Assembly: GCA_017656295.1 (NCBI GenBank)
Contig: JACDOC010000018.1
Coordinates: 1 to 57,256 of the forward strand
Length of the DNA stretch: 57,256 bases
DNA from: Bacillus sp. (in: firmicutes)
Lineage (GTDB): Bacteria; Bacillota; Bacilli; Bacillales; JACDOC01
Reading direction: 5' to 3'
The position numbers and the translations under genes are program-made. A model generated the notes under the pieces. It searched no databases and was not told where the DNA came from. It saw only the letters and a list, made by a program, of their open reading frames with translations. This document shows positions 15,603 through 24,480 of the stretch, in pieces (position 1 is the first letter of the stretch; every line of letters begins with the position of its first letter).

Positions 15603-16463
15603 TCATGATTCTCCCCATAACCGTTTCGTTATCATCCGCTCCCACCAGTTCCACGGAAGAACATTTTTTAAGATAATTCCTAATTTCACGCCTTTGCCAA
15701 CCGGATACCGCAATTTTGGAGAGGGAGACTTTGCCACTTGCACAATCTGTTGGATCACTTCATCCGGAGGAGGTGCCGTGTCAGCAACGTGGTTGACATA
15801 TTTCCATATGGACTTCATCTTTTTAACATAAGGGGAATTCGGATTGATCGTTACCGCTTCTAACCCTTTTGACCAGATATCCGTTTTATAGGATCCCGGT
15901 TCAATCAACACAACATGAACGCCGTACGGTAGCATCTCCAAACGCAAAGACTCACTGAATCCTTCTACCGCAAACTTGGATGCTGCATAAGGCCCCATAG
16001 AAGGGAATCCGATCCGTCCGCTGATACTGCTTATATTCACAATCTTGCCGCTTCTGCGTTCTCTCATCGACGGCAAAACCGCTTTTGTAACTGCTACTAA
16101 ACCGAAAAAATTGGTTTCAAATTGCCGCCGCCATTCTTCAACAGCAAGTTCCTCCGTGAAGCCGCCTGTTGCATACCCCGCATTGTTCACCAACAGATCA
16201 ATTCGACCATAACGGTCGATCACATCCTGAATTACAGTTTCCACAGCGGAAAAATCGGTTACATCCAATTGGACAATTTCCATCTGATTCGTTACACCTG
16301 CTTCTTTCGCCACCGCTTCCAGCCGTCCTTTGTTATCCAAGTTCCTCATAGAAGCTAGCACACGATAGCCTTCGCCGGCAAGTGCTACACATGTCAGCAA
16401 CCCAAAGCCGCTTGAAGCTCCTGTAACAAACGCAACCGGTTGTTTGTCAATAGTTTGATTCAC
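15603..16463 (-). CDS. Short-chain dehydrogenase/reductase
   Basis: A 286-residue classical SDR. The nucleotide-binding motif is TGASSGFG (residues 14-21), followed by LDVTD, NNAG (residue about 92), the catalytic Ser in NISSISG, and YAASK with Tyr and Lys. The family oxidises or reduces alcohol and carbonyl groups with NAD(P)H; substrate unknown. The C-terminal extension (KLGIILKNVLPWNWWERMITKRLWG) is amphipathic and may touch the membrane. It starts 18 bases after the polymerase IV stop and is probably in the same transcript. It looks more G+C-rich than its surroundings. Confidence 0.93.
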   Translation of the reverse strand: MNQTIDKQPVAFVTGASSGFGLLTCVALAGEGYRVLASMRNLDNKGRLEAVAKEAGVTNQMEIVQLDVTDFSAVETVIQDVIDRYGRIDLLVNNAGYATGGFTEELAVEEWRRQFETNFFGLVAVTKAVLPSMRERRSGKIVNISSISGRIGFPSMGPYAASKFAVEGFSESLRLEMLPYGVHVVLIEPGSYKTDIWSKGLEAVTINPNSPYVKKMKSIWKYVNHVADTAPPPDEVIQQIVQVAKSPSPKLRYPVGKGVKLGIILKNVLPWNWWERMITKRLWGES

Positions 16464-16481
16464 AATATTCCCTCCAACGTC

Positions 16482-17681
16482 TTACCGTTTCTTTCTCCAC
16501 TCGAACCCTCTTTGTATAACCGTATCTCCATATTTTTCAACGAGTTGTTCGATTGCTTGTAATAAAGGTTCGCGTTTAGCATCTTCTTCATAGGAAAATA
16601 AATCAAGCTGTTTAACAGCGTGTTTTCGATCGACGACATCAAGAGCCGTAACCCCTAATAGTCGCACAGGGTCTCCTGTCCAATGTTTTTTAAATAGTTG
16701 AACGACATGATGAAAAATATCTTTCATGTGAAGGGCGGGATTCTCTAACTTTTTGCTTCGGGTGACGGTATGAAAATCAGAGTAGCGAATCGTAATTTGA
16801 ATATTCTTCGTTACAACCGATTTTTGTTTCATTCGTTCACAGACAGAACTAGTCAATTTCTCCAACGTTTCTACCAGTGTCTGCTCATCAATGACGTTAT
16901 GCGGTAGTGTGGTAGAGTTTCCTATACTTTTGATCTCGGCAGCAGCATTCGGATCCACCGGATGATGGTCAACACCGTTCGCACGTTCCCGAAGATAGAC
17001 ACCATTTATCCCTAAGGTATTTTTTAATAAGCCTTCCTGTGCTTTTGCTAAATCCCCGATGGTATAAATACCGATTTCATGTAATTTTCTTGCAGTTTTT
17101 TCGCCAACTCCATGCATTTTTTGAACGGGAAGCGGCCACAAGATGTTGGGAACATCCCGCTTGCGAAGAACGGTAATTCCTAATGGTTTTCTCATGTTAC
17201 TAGCCATTTTCGCTAAAAACTTGTTTGGTGCGATTCCAATACTTACGGGAATTTGGTAGGTCTCAAGCAGCCCTTTTTGAATCCGATTGGCAATCTCTAA
17301 AGGGGTTCCCATTTCGTAACAATCCGTTATATCCATATACCCTTCATCAATCGATGCCGGCTCTAAAAGAGGGGAGAAGTTCGATAGAAAATCAAAGATT
17401 TTTGCACTCATTTCTCGATACAGGTCAAAATTCGGAGGACGTACTACCAAATCTGGGCACTTCTTTTTTGCTTCCCAAAGTGACATAGTAGTATAAACGC
17501 CTTTTTCCCGCGCAAGATAGTTGCAGGTAAGGATAATTCCACGGCGTTCTTTTGGGTTTCCAGCTACGGCTAATGGTTTGTCACGAAGAGAAGGGGAGTA
17601 AGCAGCTTCTACAGATGCGAAAAAAGCGTTGCAATCAATATGAAGTATTACCCGTCCATTTTTGGGATACATCTCTTTCAT
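16482..17681 (-). CDS. dinB: DNA polymerase IV (Y-family translesion polymerase)
   Basis: A 399-residue Y-family polymerase. The palm carries HIDCNAFFASVE (first catalytic Asp) and SIDEGYMDITD (Asp and Glu), the finger motif is GIAPNKFLAKMASN, and the helix-hairpin-helix is VQKMHGVGEKTARKLHEIGI. The C-terminal QLDLFSY is a beta-clamp binding motif. It copies damaged DNA with low fidelity. The product resembles B. subtilis YqjH. It heads a probable two-gene operon with the SDR; no LexA-type box was evident in the short upstream region. Confidence 0.95.
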   Translation of the reverse strand: MKEMYPKNGRVILHIDCNAFFASVEAAYSPSLRDKPLAVAGNPKERRGIILTCNYLAREKGVYTTMSLWEAKKKCPDLVVRPPNFDLYREMSAKIFDFLSNFSPLLEPASIDEGYMDITDCYEMGTPLEIANRIQKGLLETYQIPVSIGIAPNKFLAKMASNMRKPLGITVLRKRDVPNILWPLPVQKMHGVGEKTARKLHEIGIYTIGDLAKAQEGLLKNTLGINGVYLRERANGVDHHPVDPNAAAEIKSIGNSTTLPHNVIDEQTLVETLEKLTSSVCERMKQKSVVTKNIQITIRYSDFHTVTRSKKLENPALHMKDIFHHVVQLFKKHWTGDPVRLLGVTALDVVDRKHAVKQLDLFSYEEDAKREPLLQAIEQLVEKYGDTVIQRGFEWRKKR

Positions 17682-17741
17682 AGAACCACCTTATTCCAAT
17701 TTTTAAAACCATGCCCACTAAGATGTGTACCAAACATTTCT

Positions 17742-18013
17742 ATGAAAATATTAACACTCCACACGCCTGAAGAAGCGGGATTCTTGAGTAATTTGAGAGA
17801 TGTATTTTCCTAGCATCTCAATATTGTTTGACGGACTTAATTGATGATACGCTCGTAATCTACTTTATGTTCGAGCAACCTTTTCCAACGAACGAACACC
17901 TGTTTTTATTTTATCACCATCATGCGCTGTGGAGCAATGAAGCGGTTATAAGACAGCCTTTGCTCGGAAGAGAACTACAAACTTTTTTCAATATTTTGGA
18001 TGTATTTACTTAA
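17742..18013 (+). pseudogene. Possible decayed small gene in two frames
   Basis: ATG at 17742 reads MKILTLHTPEEAGFLSNLRD and stops at 17813; an overlapping frame open from 17792 continues through TDLIDDTLVIYFMFEQPFP to FNILDVFT, stopping at 18013. Together they could be a frameshifted small protein. No family is recognised, no ribosome binding site is convincing, and the region sits just before the gluconate promoter. Confidence 0.25.
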
Positions 18014-18038
18014 AAAAAGAAAAAATTGAAAAAATTAA

Positions 18039-18067
18039 TTGTAAAGCGCTTTCATATTGTTTATAAT
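18039..18067 (+). promoter_or_regulatory. gntR-gntK promoter with overlapping cre site
   Basis: -35 TTGTAA (18039-18044), 17-base spacer, -10 TATAAT (18062-18067). The sequence TGTAAAGCGCTTTCA (18040-18054) matches the catabolite-responsive element bound by CcpA and covers the -35 box and spacer, so glucose repression of the gluconate genes is expected. Confidence 0.85.
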
Positions 18068-18072
18068 GCAAC

Positions 18073-18084
18073 TAAACCGGTTTA
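18073..18084. promoter_or_regulatory. GntR (LacI-type) operator 1
   Basis: The palindrome TAAACCGGTTTA lies at the expected transcription start, 5 bases after the -10 box. The extended form CTAAACCGGTTTAT resembles the two other operators of the locus, giving the shared core CTAAAYCGRTTTAG. Confidence 0.75.
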
Positions 18085-18102
18085 TTAAAAAAGGACATAA
18101 CG

Positions 18103-18120
18103 AACTAAATCGATTTAGTT
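18103..18120. promoter_or_regulatory. GntR (LacI-type) operator 2
   Basis: AACTAAATCGATTTAGTT is a perfect 18-bp palindrome, centred 33 bases (about three helical turns) downstream of operator 1 and 20 bases before the gntR start. The pairing on one face fits cooperative binding by a LacI-family dimer or tetramer. Confidence 0.8.
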
Positions 18121-18139
18121 AAAGAGAGAAGGGAAATCC

Positions 18140-19153
18140 TTGAAAAAAGTAACCATGGCCGACGTTGCGAAACGGGCGAATGTTTCAAAAAGTACAGTGT
18201 CGCAATATTTGAACAAACGCTACGATTATATGAGCGAGAAAACAAAAAAGCGTATTACAAAAGCGATTGAAGAATTAGGTTATCAACCAAATTTTATTGC
18301 CCGAAGCTTAAAACAAAAATCGACAGCAACGATTGGCGTTATCGTTTTCAATGTTTTGCAAATGCTCACAACACAGGTGCTGCGGGCAATCGAAGATGTC
18401 TGCCAGCAACGTGATTTTCACGTCATTGTCTGCAATACAGATGATGATCCAGTGAAAGAGAAAAAATATATTGAAATGCTGCGCGCGAAGCAAGTCGATG
18501 GATTAATTATTTTCCCAACGGGGAAAAATGTCAATCTATATGAAAAAATGGTGGAAGAACAATTTCCACTCGTGTTTGTTGACCGAATGGTTCCTGAAGT
18601 AGAGGTAGATGCGATTCTACTTGATAACCATCAGGCGGCAGCATTGGCTGTCGATTATTTTGTCCAGCAAGGATATGAACGAATTGGCATTGTTACGCCG
18701 CCGATCGCACCCCATGTTATTCCAAGGATGGAGCGAATTGAGGGGTTTCGTCAAGCACTTTCCGACAATAGGCTTCCGATTATGGAAGAGTATATGGTGG
18801 GGTTGGAAATTCCTTCGATAAAAGGACGGTTAGCCAACTTGTTTTCTTCCTCACACCCTCCGGAGGCGTTATTTGCCATTAACGATTTAACATTGATGGA
18901 AATTCTAACTTTTGTTAAGGATCATCATTTGAGAATACCAGATGATATAGCACTCATTAGCATCGACGATGTGCCGTTTGCCCATATTTATACACCGGCA
19001 TTAACAACGATCGCCCAACCGACATTTGAGATGGGGAAAAAAGCAGCAGAGCGGCTGTTTATGCAAATCGAACAAAAAACGAAACATCGTCCGCAAATTT
19101 TACGCTTTCCACCTACGTTTATCGAACGGGGGTCTGCGAAACGAAGAACGTAA
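18140..19153 (+). CDS. gntR: LacI family repressor of gluconate genes
   Basis: A 337-residue LacI-type regulator. The N-terminal helix-turn-helix is TMADVAKRANVSKSTVSQYL and the hinge helix NFIARSLKQ; the periplasmic-binding-protein-like core follows (TIGVIVFNV to PTFIERGS). It is the first gene of a gluconate kinase operon and two palindromes lie in its leader, so it is probably autoregulated and induced by gluconate or 6-phosphogluconate (inference). B. subtilis uses a different family (FadR-like GntR) for this task, whereas E. coli-type GntR is LacI-like. TTG start behind GAAGGGAAATCC. Confidence 0.88.
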   Translation: MKKVTMADVAKRANVSKSTVSQYLNKRYDYMSEKTKKRITKAIEELGYQPNFIARSLKQKSTATIGVIVFNVLQMLTTQVLRAIEDVCQQRDFHVIVCNTDDDPVKEKKYIEMLRAKQVDGLIIFPTGKNVNLYEKMVEEQFPLVFVDRMVPEVEVDAILLDNHQAAALAVDYFVQQGYERIGIVTPPIAPHVIPRMERIEGFRQALSDNRLPIMEEYMVGLEIPSIKGRLANLFSSSHPPEALFAINDLTLMEILTFVKDHHLRIPDDIALISIDDVPFAHIYTPALTTIAQPTFEMGKKAAERLFMQIEQKTKHRPQILRFPPTFIERGSAKRRT

Positions 19154-19173
19154 CATGAAAGAGGGAAACGACA

Positions 19174-20712
19174 GTGAATAGAGAAGTTGTTATTGGAGTT
19201 GATATTGGAACAACAAGTACAAAAGCAGTCGTGTTCGGGGAACATGGACATGTGCTTTCATCTCACGCGGTGGATTATCCGATTGTGCAGCCGTATCCTA
19301 GCTGGGCAGAGCAAGACCCGGATGTGATTTTTTCTGCTGTTGTCGAAAGTGTAAGCGTTGCCATTGCAAAGGCGAATGTGACTTCCAAGCAAGTCAAAGC
19401 AATCGGATTCAGTGCGGCGATGCATTCGCTAATAGCACTAGATGCATCAGGCCATCCGCTTACCCGCTGTATTATTTGGGCGGATAATCGCAGTGTTGAG
19501 CAAGCGGAGCGTCTATTGAACGAGATGGACGGATTAGATATTTATAAGCGGACGGGAACGCCGATTCATCCGATGTCGCCCCTTCCAAAATTGCTTTGGT
19601 TCAAGGAAAGTATGCCGGAGTTATTTGATAAAGCCGATAAATTTGTTTCGATAAAAGAATATGTGTTGTACCGGTTATATGATCAATACGTGGTCGACTA
19701 TTCCATTGCCTCGGCAACGGGACTGTTCTGTTTAGATACGCTCGATTGGGATGCGGAAGTTCTCCGCCTTCTTGGTATTTCAAAAGCTCAGCTATCGAAT
19801 CTTGTGCCAACGACACATATAATGCGTGGAATGAAAAAGGAATGGGCAGAACGAATGGCGCTTGCTCCTGATGTACCTGTTGTTGTCGGAGCTAGTGACG
19901 GCGTGCTTGCAAATATTGGCGTCGGTGCGGTTTTGAGTGGCGAAGCTGCCATTACGATCGGAACGAGCGGTGCGGTCCGTACAATTTCATCCGTGCAAAA
20001 AACCGATGAAAAAGGACGAACATTTTGTTATGCGCTTACACCAGATCATTGGGTTGTCGGCGGACCGACCAATAACGGCGGAATATTGCTGAGATGGCTG
20101 CGCGATGAGTTTGGCGGACAAGAGCGTGAGGTGGCGAAAAAACTTGGTGTCGATCCATATGACTTATTGACAAAGTATGCTGAGCGCGTTCCTGCCGGTG
20201 CGGAAGGATTGCTGTTTCTCCCGTTTTTATCAGGAGAGCGCGCACCATACTGGAATGCAAACGCAAGAGGCACGTTTTTTGGCATTAGCCTTCATCATAA
20301 GCGGGAACATTTTATCCGAGCCGTGATGGAAGGGGTATGCATGAGCGTCTTATCTGTAGTGTTAGCGATTCGTGATGTCACAGGACCGCTGTCGGAAATT
20401 CGCGTTTCGGGTGGATTTGCGAAATCGGCGTTTTGGCGGCAAATGCTTGCCGATATGATGGGAAAAGAATTACTTGTTCCCGAAACGCATGAAGCTTCTG
20501 CTTTAGGGGCTGCTTCACTGGCTTTGTATGCCCTTGGTGAAATTCCGTCATTAGATACAGTCAAATCATGGATTCGTATTTCATCCCATCATATTCCAAA
20601 TGAAGCCAATACATTTATCTATTCGGAATTATTCGGTATGTATGTACGTTTATATGAACGGTTAAAAGATGAATTTGATAGTATCGCTTCGTTTCAGCAA
20701 AAGTATTCTTAA
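19174..20712 (+). CDS. gntK: Gluconokinase (FGGY family)
   Basis: A 512-residue FGGY kinase that phosphorylates gluconate to 6-phosphogluconate for the pentose phosphate pathway. N-terminal phosphate motif GVDIGTTSTKAVVF, FGGY signature 1 region SVEQAERLLNEMDG, adenosine region TIGTSGAVRTIS and the C-terminal IRVSGGFAKSAFWRQMLADMMG all match gluconate/xylulose kinases, as does WADNR near residue 107. GTG start 20 bases after gntR, with GAGGGAAACG upstream. It lies between a gluconate regulator and permease. Xylulokinase is the closest alternative; the context decides for gluconate. Confidence 0.93.
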   Translation: MNREVVIGVDIGTTSTKAVVFGEHGHVLSSHAVDYPIVQPYPSWAEQDPDVIFSAVVESVSVAIAKANVTSKQVKAIGFSAAMHSLIALDASGHPLTRCIIWADNRSVEQAERLLNEMDGLDIYKRTGTPIHPMSPLPKLLWFKESMPELFDKADKFVSIKEYVLYRLYDQYVVDYSIASATGLFCLDTLDWDAEVLRLLGISKAQLSNLVPTTHIMRGMKKEWAERMALAPDVPVVVGASDGVLANIGVGAVLSGEAAITIGTSGAVRTISSVQKTDEKGRTFCYALTPDHWVVGGPTNNGGILLRWLRDEFGGQEREVAKKLGVDPYDLLTKYAERVPAGAEGLLFLPFLSGERAPYWNANARGTFFGISLHHKREHFIRAVMEGVCMSVLSVVLAIRDVTGPLSEIRVSGGFAKSAFWRQMLADMMGKELLVPETHEASALGAASLALYALGEIPSLDTVKSWIRISSHHIPNEANTFIYSELFGMYVRLYERLKDEFDSIASFQQKYS

Positions 20713-20735
20713 ACGGGGCGAGATTTTCCCGAATA

Positions 20736-20749
20736 CTAAATCGGTTTAG
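20736..20749. promoter_or_regulatory. GntR operator 3, upstream of gntP
   Basis: CTAAATCGGTTTAG carries the same core as operators 1 and 2. It lies 24 bases after the gntK stop, before the gntK terminator and 230 bases before gntP, suggesting separate control of the permease or a looping auxiliary site. Confidence 0.7.
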
Positions 20750-20799
20750 AAATCGAACATTAGGGAAGTTTGCGATTGTCAAAGGTGCCATTGTTGGAT

Positions 20800-20825
20800 A
20801 GTGATTAAAATGCATCACTTTTTTT
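20800..20825 (+). terminator. Terminator between gntK and gntP
   Basis: AGTGAT/ATCACT stem, 8-base loop, then a run of seven T residues. Confidence 0.7.
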
Positions 20826-20838
20826 GTAAACGGTTACT
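20824..20838. promoter_or_regulatory. Second cre site, upstream of gntP
   Basis: TTGTAAACGGTTACT fits the cre consensus WTGNAANCGNWNNCW at every position. It begins inside the T-run of the gntK terminator and lies 140 bases before gntP, so the permease is probably also under CcpA. Confidence 0.65.
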
Positions 20839-20980
20839 TATATACCAGATTACTATCAATCATGATGCAATATCGCTCTTTAAATGAAGGCATGTTGTGG
20901 ACAAGTGATTGCTGTATGCAGAAATGAGTTTGAAAATCATAAAATAAATAATCATTTAAGGGAATGGGGGAGTTAAAGTT

Positions 20981-22324
20981 ATGTCTGGATCTGCTTTAAT
21001 TTTAATCGTGATCGCTGGAATTAGCTTACTTTTATTTCTCATCATACGTTCTAAATTACATGCATTTGTTGCCTTGTTATTAGTAAGTTTGCTCGTAGGT
21101 GTTGCAGCTGGTATGCCATTAAAAGGGGTCATTGAATCTATTCAAAACGGAATGGGTGGTACCCTTGGTTTTGTTGCCGTTGTTGTTGGTTTAGGAGCGA
21201 TGTTCGGACAAATGTTGGAAGTATCAGGCGGTGCAGAGCGGCTGGCGCAAACGCTCATAAAAAAATTCGGTGAAAATAAAGCACAATGGGCGCTTGGTAT
21301 TACTGGATTTATCGTTGCGATTCCTGTATTTTTTGATGTTGGTTTTATTATTCTTGTTCCGATTGTTTATGGATTGGCAAAGAAAACAGGCCGGTCTCTT
21401 CTTTACTACGGAATTCCGCTGTTAGCTGGCTTAGCAGTTACACATAGTTTTATCCCGCCAACACCTGGGCCCATCGCTGTCGCCGAGTTAATTGGTGCTG
21501 ACCTTGGTTGGGTTATTTTATTCGGATTTATTGCTGGTATTCCAGCTATGATTCTAGCAGGTCCAATGTTTGGGAAATATATTGCGAAAAAAATCCATGC
21601 GACGATACCAGATTATATGGAAATCGAGGAGAAAAAATTTGATAAAGATCTTCCGAGCTTCGGACTCATTGCTAGCATTATTTTCATTCCTTTAGTGTTA
21701 ATTTTAGCTAATACGGTTTCTGGTGTTGTCCTTCCAGAAAAAAGCGGATTGCGTTCTTTCTTTACATTCTTAGGGCATCCATTTGTCGCTTTAACGATCG
21801 CAACACTACTTGCTTTTTACCTGTTGGGGCAAAAAAGAGGGTTCACGAAACAAGAAATTCAAGGTATTGCGACAAAAGCATTGGAGCCTGCTGGAATTAT
21901 TATTCTCGTAACAGGGGCAGGCGGCGTGTTCAAGCAAATTTTAATTGATTCTGGCGTTGGGAACGTGTTAGGAGATATGATGGCTTCTTCTTCACTGCCG
22001 CCAGTTTTATTGGCATTTTTAATTGCAGCAATTGTTCGCGTGTCACAAGGTTCAGCTACAGTAGCGATGGTAACGTCTGCCGGTTTGATTGCTCCTTTGA
22101 TTGAAACGCTTGGCCTTACTGGACCAGTGCTAGGTTTGATCGTTATCGCTATTGCGGCTGGTGCAACAATCCTTTCCCATGTGAATGATTCTGGATTTTG
22201 GCTTGTCAACCGTTATTTCGGCTTAGATGTAAAAGACACGCTAAAGTCATGGACGATTATGGAAACAATTATTGCTATTGTCGGTTTTGCGGTCGTATTG
22301 GTTCTTAGTTGGTTTATTTCATAG
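20981..22324 (+). CDS. gntP: Gluconate permease, GntP family
   Basis: A 447-residue integral membrane H+ symporter with about 12-14 hydrophobic segments. Family marks include GGTLGFVAVVVGLGAMFGQM, FFDVGFIILVPI, THSFIPPTPGP and the C-terminal LSHVNDSGFW. It imports gluconate across the cytoplasmic membrane. GGGAATGGGGGAG precedes the ATG. It has its own upstream region with a GntR operator and a cre site. No gntZ (6-phosphogluconate dehydrogenase) follows, unlike the B. subtilis gnt operon. Confidence 0.95.
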   Translation: MSGSALILIVIAGISLLLFLIIRSKLHAFVALLLVSLLVGVAAGMPLKGVIESIQNGMGGTLGFVAVVVGLGAMFGQMLEVSGGAERLAQTLIKKFGENKAQWALGITGFIVAIPVFFDVGFIILVPIVYGLAKKTGRSLLYYGIPLLAGLAVTHSFIPPTPGPIAVAELIGADLGWVILFGFIAGIPAMILAGPMFGKYIAKKIHATIPDYMEIEEKKFDKDLPSFGLIASIIFIPLVLILANTVSGVVLPEKSGLRSFFTFLGHPFVALTIATLLAFYLLGQKRGFTKQEIQGIATKALEPAGIIILVTGAGGVFKQILIDSGVGNVLGDMMASSSLPPVLLAFLIAAIVRVSQGSATVAMVTSAGLIAPLIETLGLTGPVLGLIVIAIAAGATILSHVNDSGFWLVNRYFGLDVKDTLKSWTIMETIIAIVGFAVVLVLSWFIS

Positions 22325-22392
22325 TTTGTATGCATAATTAATTACCCAGAAGTAATAGACCGTTATAGTAGATTAGGTAGGAGGAATAGCCA

Positions 22393-22668
22393 GTGAATAA
22401 AACTCAATTAATTGAAGCCGTAGCAGAAAAAGCAGGGTTAATAAAGAAAGATGCAACGAAAGCAGTAGATGCAGTATTTGAAGTTATTCAAAACTCATTA
22501 GCAAATGGGGATAAAGTACAGCTAATTGGTTTTGGAAATTTTGAAGTTCGTGAACGTGCTGCTCGTACGGGTCGAAATCCTCAAACTGGGGAAGTAATTG
22601 AAATTCCGGCAAGTAAGGTTCCTGCGTTTAAGCCAGGTAAACAATTAAAAGAGACGGTAAATAACTAG
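22393..22668 (+). CDS. hup: HU family DNA-binding protein
   Basis: A 91-residue histone-like protein: [16 protein letters not shown], the conserved [21 protein letters not shown] arm (with the GRNPQTGE turn) and IPAFKPGK-type end. It bends and compacts DNA as a dimer. GTG start behind TAGGAGGAATAGCC. An insertion sequence lies 24 bases after its stop and separates it from a strong terminator. It is probably an accessory HU paralogue, not the main hbs gene, which lies in another neighbourhood in Bacillus. Confidence 0.93.
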   Translation: MNKTQLIEAVAEKAGLIKKDATKAVDAVFEVIQNSLANGDKVQLIGFGNFEVRERAARTGRNPQTGEVIEIPASKVPAFKPGKQLKETVNN

Positions 22669-22778
22669 GTATAGTCTTGAGTTTTTATTATAGGCTCTGT
22701 TAAAGAACATTGTTGAAATTTGAAACCCAACCAAGTTCTTGCTTTAATTGCAATTAGAACAAAGGTTCGGGAGTGTAA

Positions 22779-23779
22779 ATGATGGACAAAGCGTTCAGTA
22801 ACCTATTAAAGTACATCGACAAGTTACCCCATACTAAAAAGGAACAAGTTTATCAATGGTTAAATCGTTATGTTGACCCCACCTCTTCCGTTGGTGGTCG
22901 ATTAATTAACGAAATGCGGGAAACCCGTTTTAAAGATGGTTTCGAGTGTCCCCATTGTACATCTGAACACGTTGTTCGATTCGGAAAAGTCAAGAGTCGT
23001 CAACGGTATCGTTGTAAAAGTTGCCTTAAAACCTTTACGGATACGACTAACACTGTTCTTTATCGCACCCGAAAAGGTGACGAATGGATTATATTTGTTG
23101 ACTGTATGTTCAAAGGCTACTCCCTTCGAAAATCGGCTGAAATCGTAGGGGTTACTTGGGTTACGCTTTTTTACTGGAGACATAAACTGCTGTCTGCCAT
23201 AAAAAAATGGATTTTGACCATTTTGAAGGTATCGTTGAAGTTGACGAAACCTATTTCTTATATTCACAAAAAGGGCAACGTGGCATTACGGAACGTAAAC
23301 CTCGTAAGCGTGGCGGTAAGTCTAAACATAGAGGAATCCGCCATGAACAAGTATGTGTTCTTGTTGCAAGAGACCGTACAAAAGCAACCGTCTCCAAAGT
23401 ATCTTGTATGGGGCGTATTGTGAAAACCAAAGTTGAAAATATCATTGGTTCTAAACTATCGTCTGACAATGTGCTTGTTACCGATACTTGGAGAGCATAC
23501 AAAACCTATGCAAAAGAAAAAGGATTAGAGCATTACCGAATCAAATCCGATGGTGAAAAGCACGTGATAAAAGGCTTATATCACATTCAAAATGTCAACA
23601 GTTTTCATTCTCGGATGAAGAAGTGGATTGACCGTTTTAAAGGTGTCGCTACCAAATATCTTGATAATTACCTTGCTTGGTTCTTGTTTGTAGATAGTCG
23701 CAGTAACGAAAATACCAAGCAACATATAAAAGAGCTTCTGCTTACATCATCTGTATTTGGAAATGACAGAAACTTATGA
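22779..23779 (+). CDS. IS1595-family transposase, -1 frameshift
   Basis: The first frame (from 22779) holds the N-terminal region and a zinc ribbon CPHCTSEHVVRFG ... RYRCKSCLKTF, then a helix-turn-helix (SLRKSAEIVGVTWVTLFYWRHK). At 23201-23207 the sequence A AAA AAA lies in phase; a -1 slip there joins IKK to MDFDHFEGIVEVDETYF and the rest of the DDE-type ISXO2 catalytic core (VDETYF, LVTDTWRAY, HIQNVNSFHSRMKKW) ending at 23779. The heptamer is a canonical slippery site, so programmed frameshifting is possible; alternatively one A was lost from a run of eight. Without the slip, a shorter product would end at 23423. Confidence 0.85.
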
Positions 23780-23865
23780 TAGTTTACGTCTATCTAAGTT
23801 CAGTGCTTAAAAAAGTCATTAACGGGCAATCGGCTTAAAAATATTGGGAGAGGAGAACTCAATTT

Positions 23866-24303
23866 ATGGAAATAAGGAAACCAAACGATTCGGAATATAA
23901 AAAGATTTTATCACTTTCACCACAAGCATTATTCGATGGTACATTAGGCGAGGCAAAACCGTCAGATGAAAAAGTCAAACAACTTATTGAACCATTATTG
24001 CAGAAAGGAAGCTATTATTTAATAGCAACTGAAGGTGATATTCTAATGGGTTGGATTCTTATAGGAACAAGTAAAGACCAATTTACTGAAAAGATATATG
24101 GATTTATTTATGAATTGTTTGTGTTAGAAGAATTTAGAGGAAATGGAATTTCAAAACGATTGATGGAGACTGGTATCGAACATCTTAAACAAGATGGATA
24201 TTCAGAGGTTCGTTTAAGTGTATATGCAGGAAATCAAGCCATTAAACTGTATGAAAAATTGGGATTCAAAATTAGAACCTTTACAATGAGTATGCCCATT
24301 TAA
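23866..24303 (+). CDS. GNAT acetyltransferase carried inside the IS element
   Basis: A 145-residue GNAT enzyme with motif A ELFVLEEFRGNGISKRLMET and motif B VYAGNQAIKLYEKLGFKIRTFTMSM. A good ribosome binding site (GGGAGAGGAG) precedes the ATG. It lies wholly between the transposase and the right inverted repeat, so it is a passenger moving with the element. The substrate is unknown; resistance to an amino-bearing compound is one possibility, protein or metabolite acetylation another. Confidence 0.88.
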   Translation: MEIRKPNDSEYKKILSLSPQALFDGTLGEAKPSDEKVKQLIEPLLQKGSYYLIATEGDILMGWILIGTSKDQFTEKIYGFIYELFVLEEFRGNGISKRLMETGIEHLKQDGYSEVRLSVYAGNQAIKLYEKLGFKIRTFTMSMPI

Positions 24304-24480
24304 AACAACTATCTTTATTTAACAGCTAATAGGCAGGTTTTTGAGAATTGGGGAACCAATAAAAATGGTTTCCCAACATTTTATCGAAAAATCAACATTA
24401 AACATTAACAGAGCCTTATTATAAAAAGGGTCATGTAAAAATACCTTCAATGATTTCCATTGAAACGAGCTGAATAAATA

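Larger units (their letters stand above)
22693..24415 (+). mobile_element. Complete IS1595-family insertion sequence with passenger gene
   Basis: The 1723-bp element begins GGCTCTGTTAA and ends with its complement TTAACAGAGCC. The terminal inverted repeats (22693-22721 and 24387-24415) match at 22 of 29 positions. Both flanks carry the identical 8-bp duplication TTATTATA (22685-22692 and 24416-24423), as expected for IS1595 elements, so the insertion is recent and intact. It carries a transposase in two frames and a GNAT acetyltransferase gene between the transposase and the right end. IS1595 members with passenger genes are known. Confidence 0.93.

Noticed and set aside
17717-17735. ACTAAGATGTGT shared with the IS3 left end at 41738
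   Set aside because: Only 12 bases match and nothing beyond resembles the IS, so chance is likely.
22936-23267. Additional ORFs on both strands within the transposase
   Set aside because: They are shadows of the transposase coding sequence; only the two frames joined at the A7 run carry family motifs.
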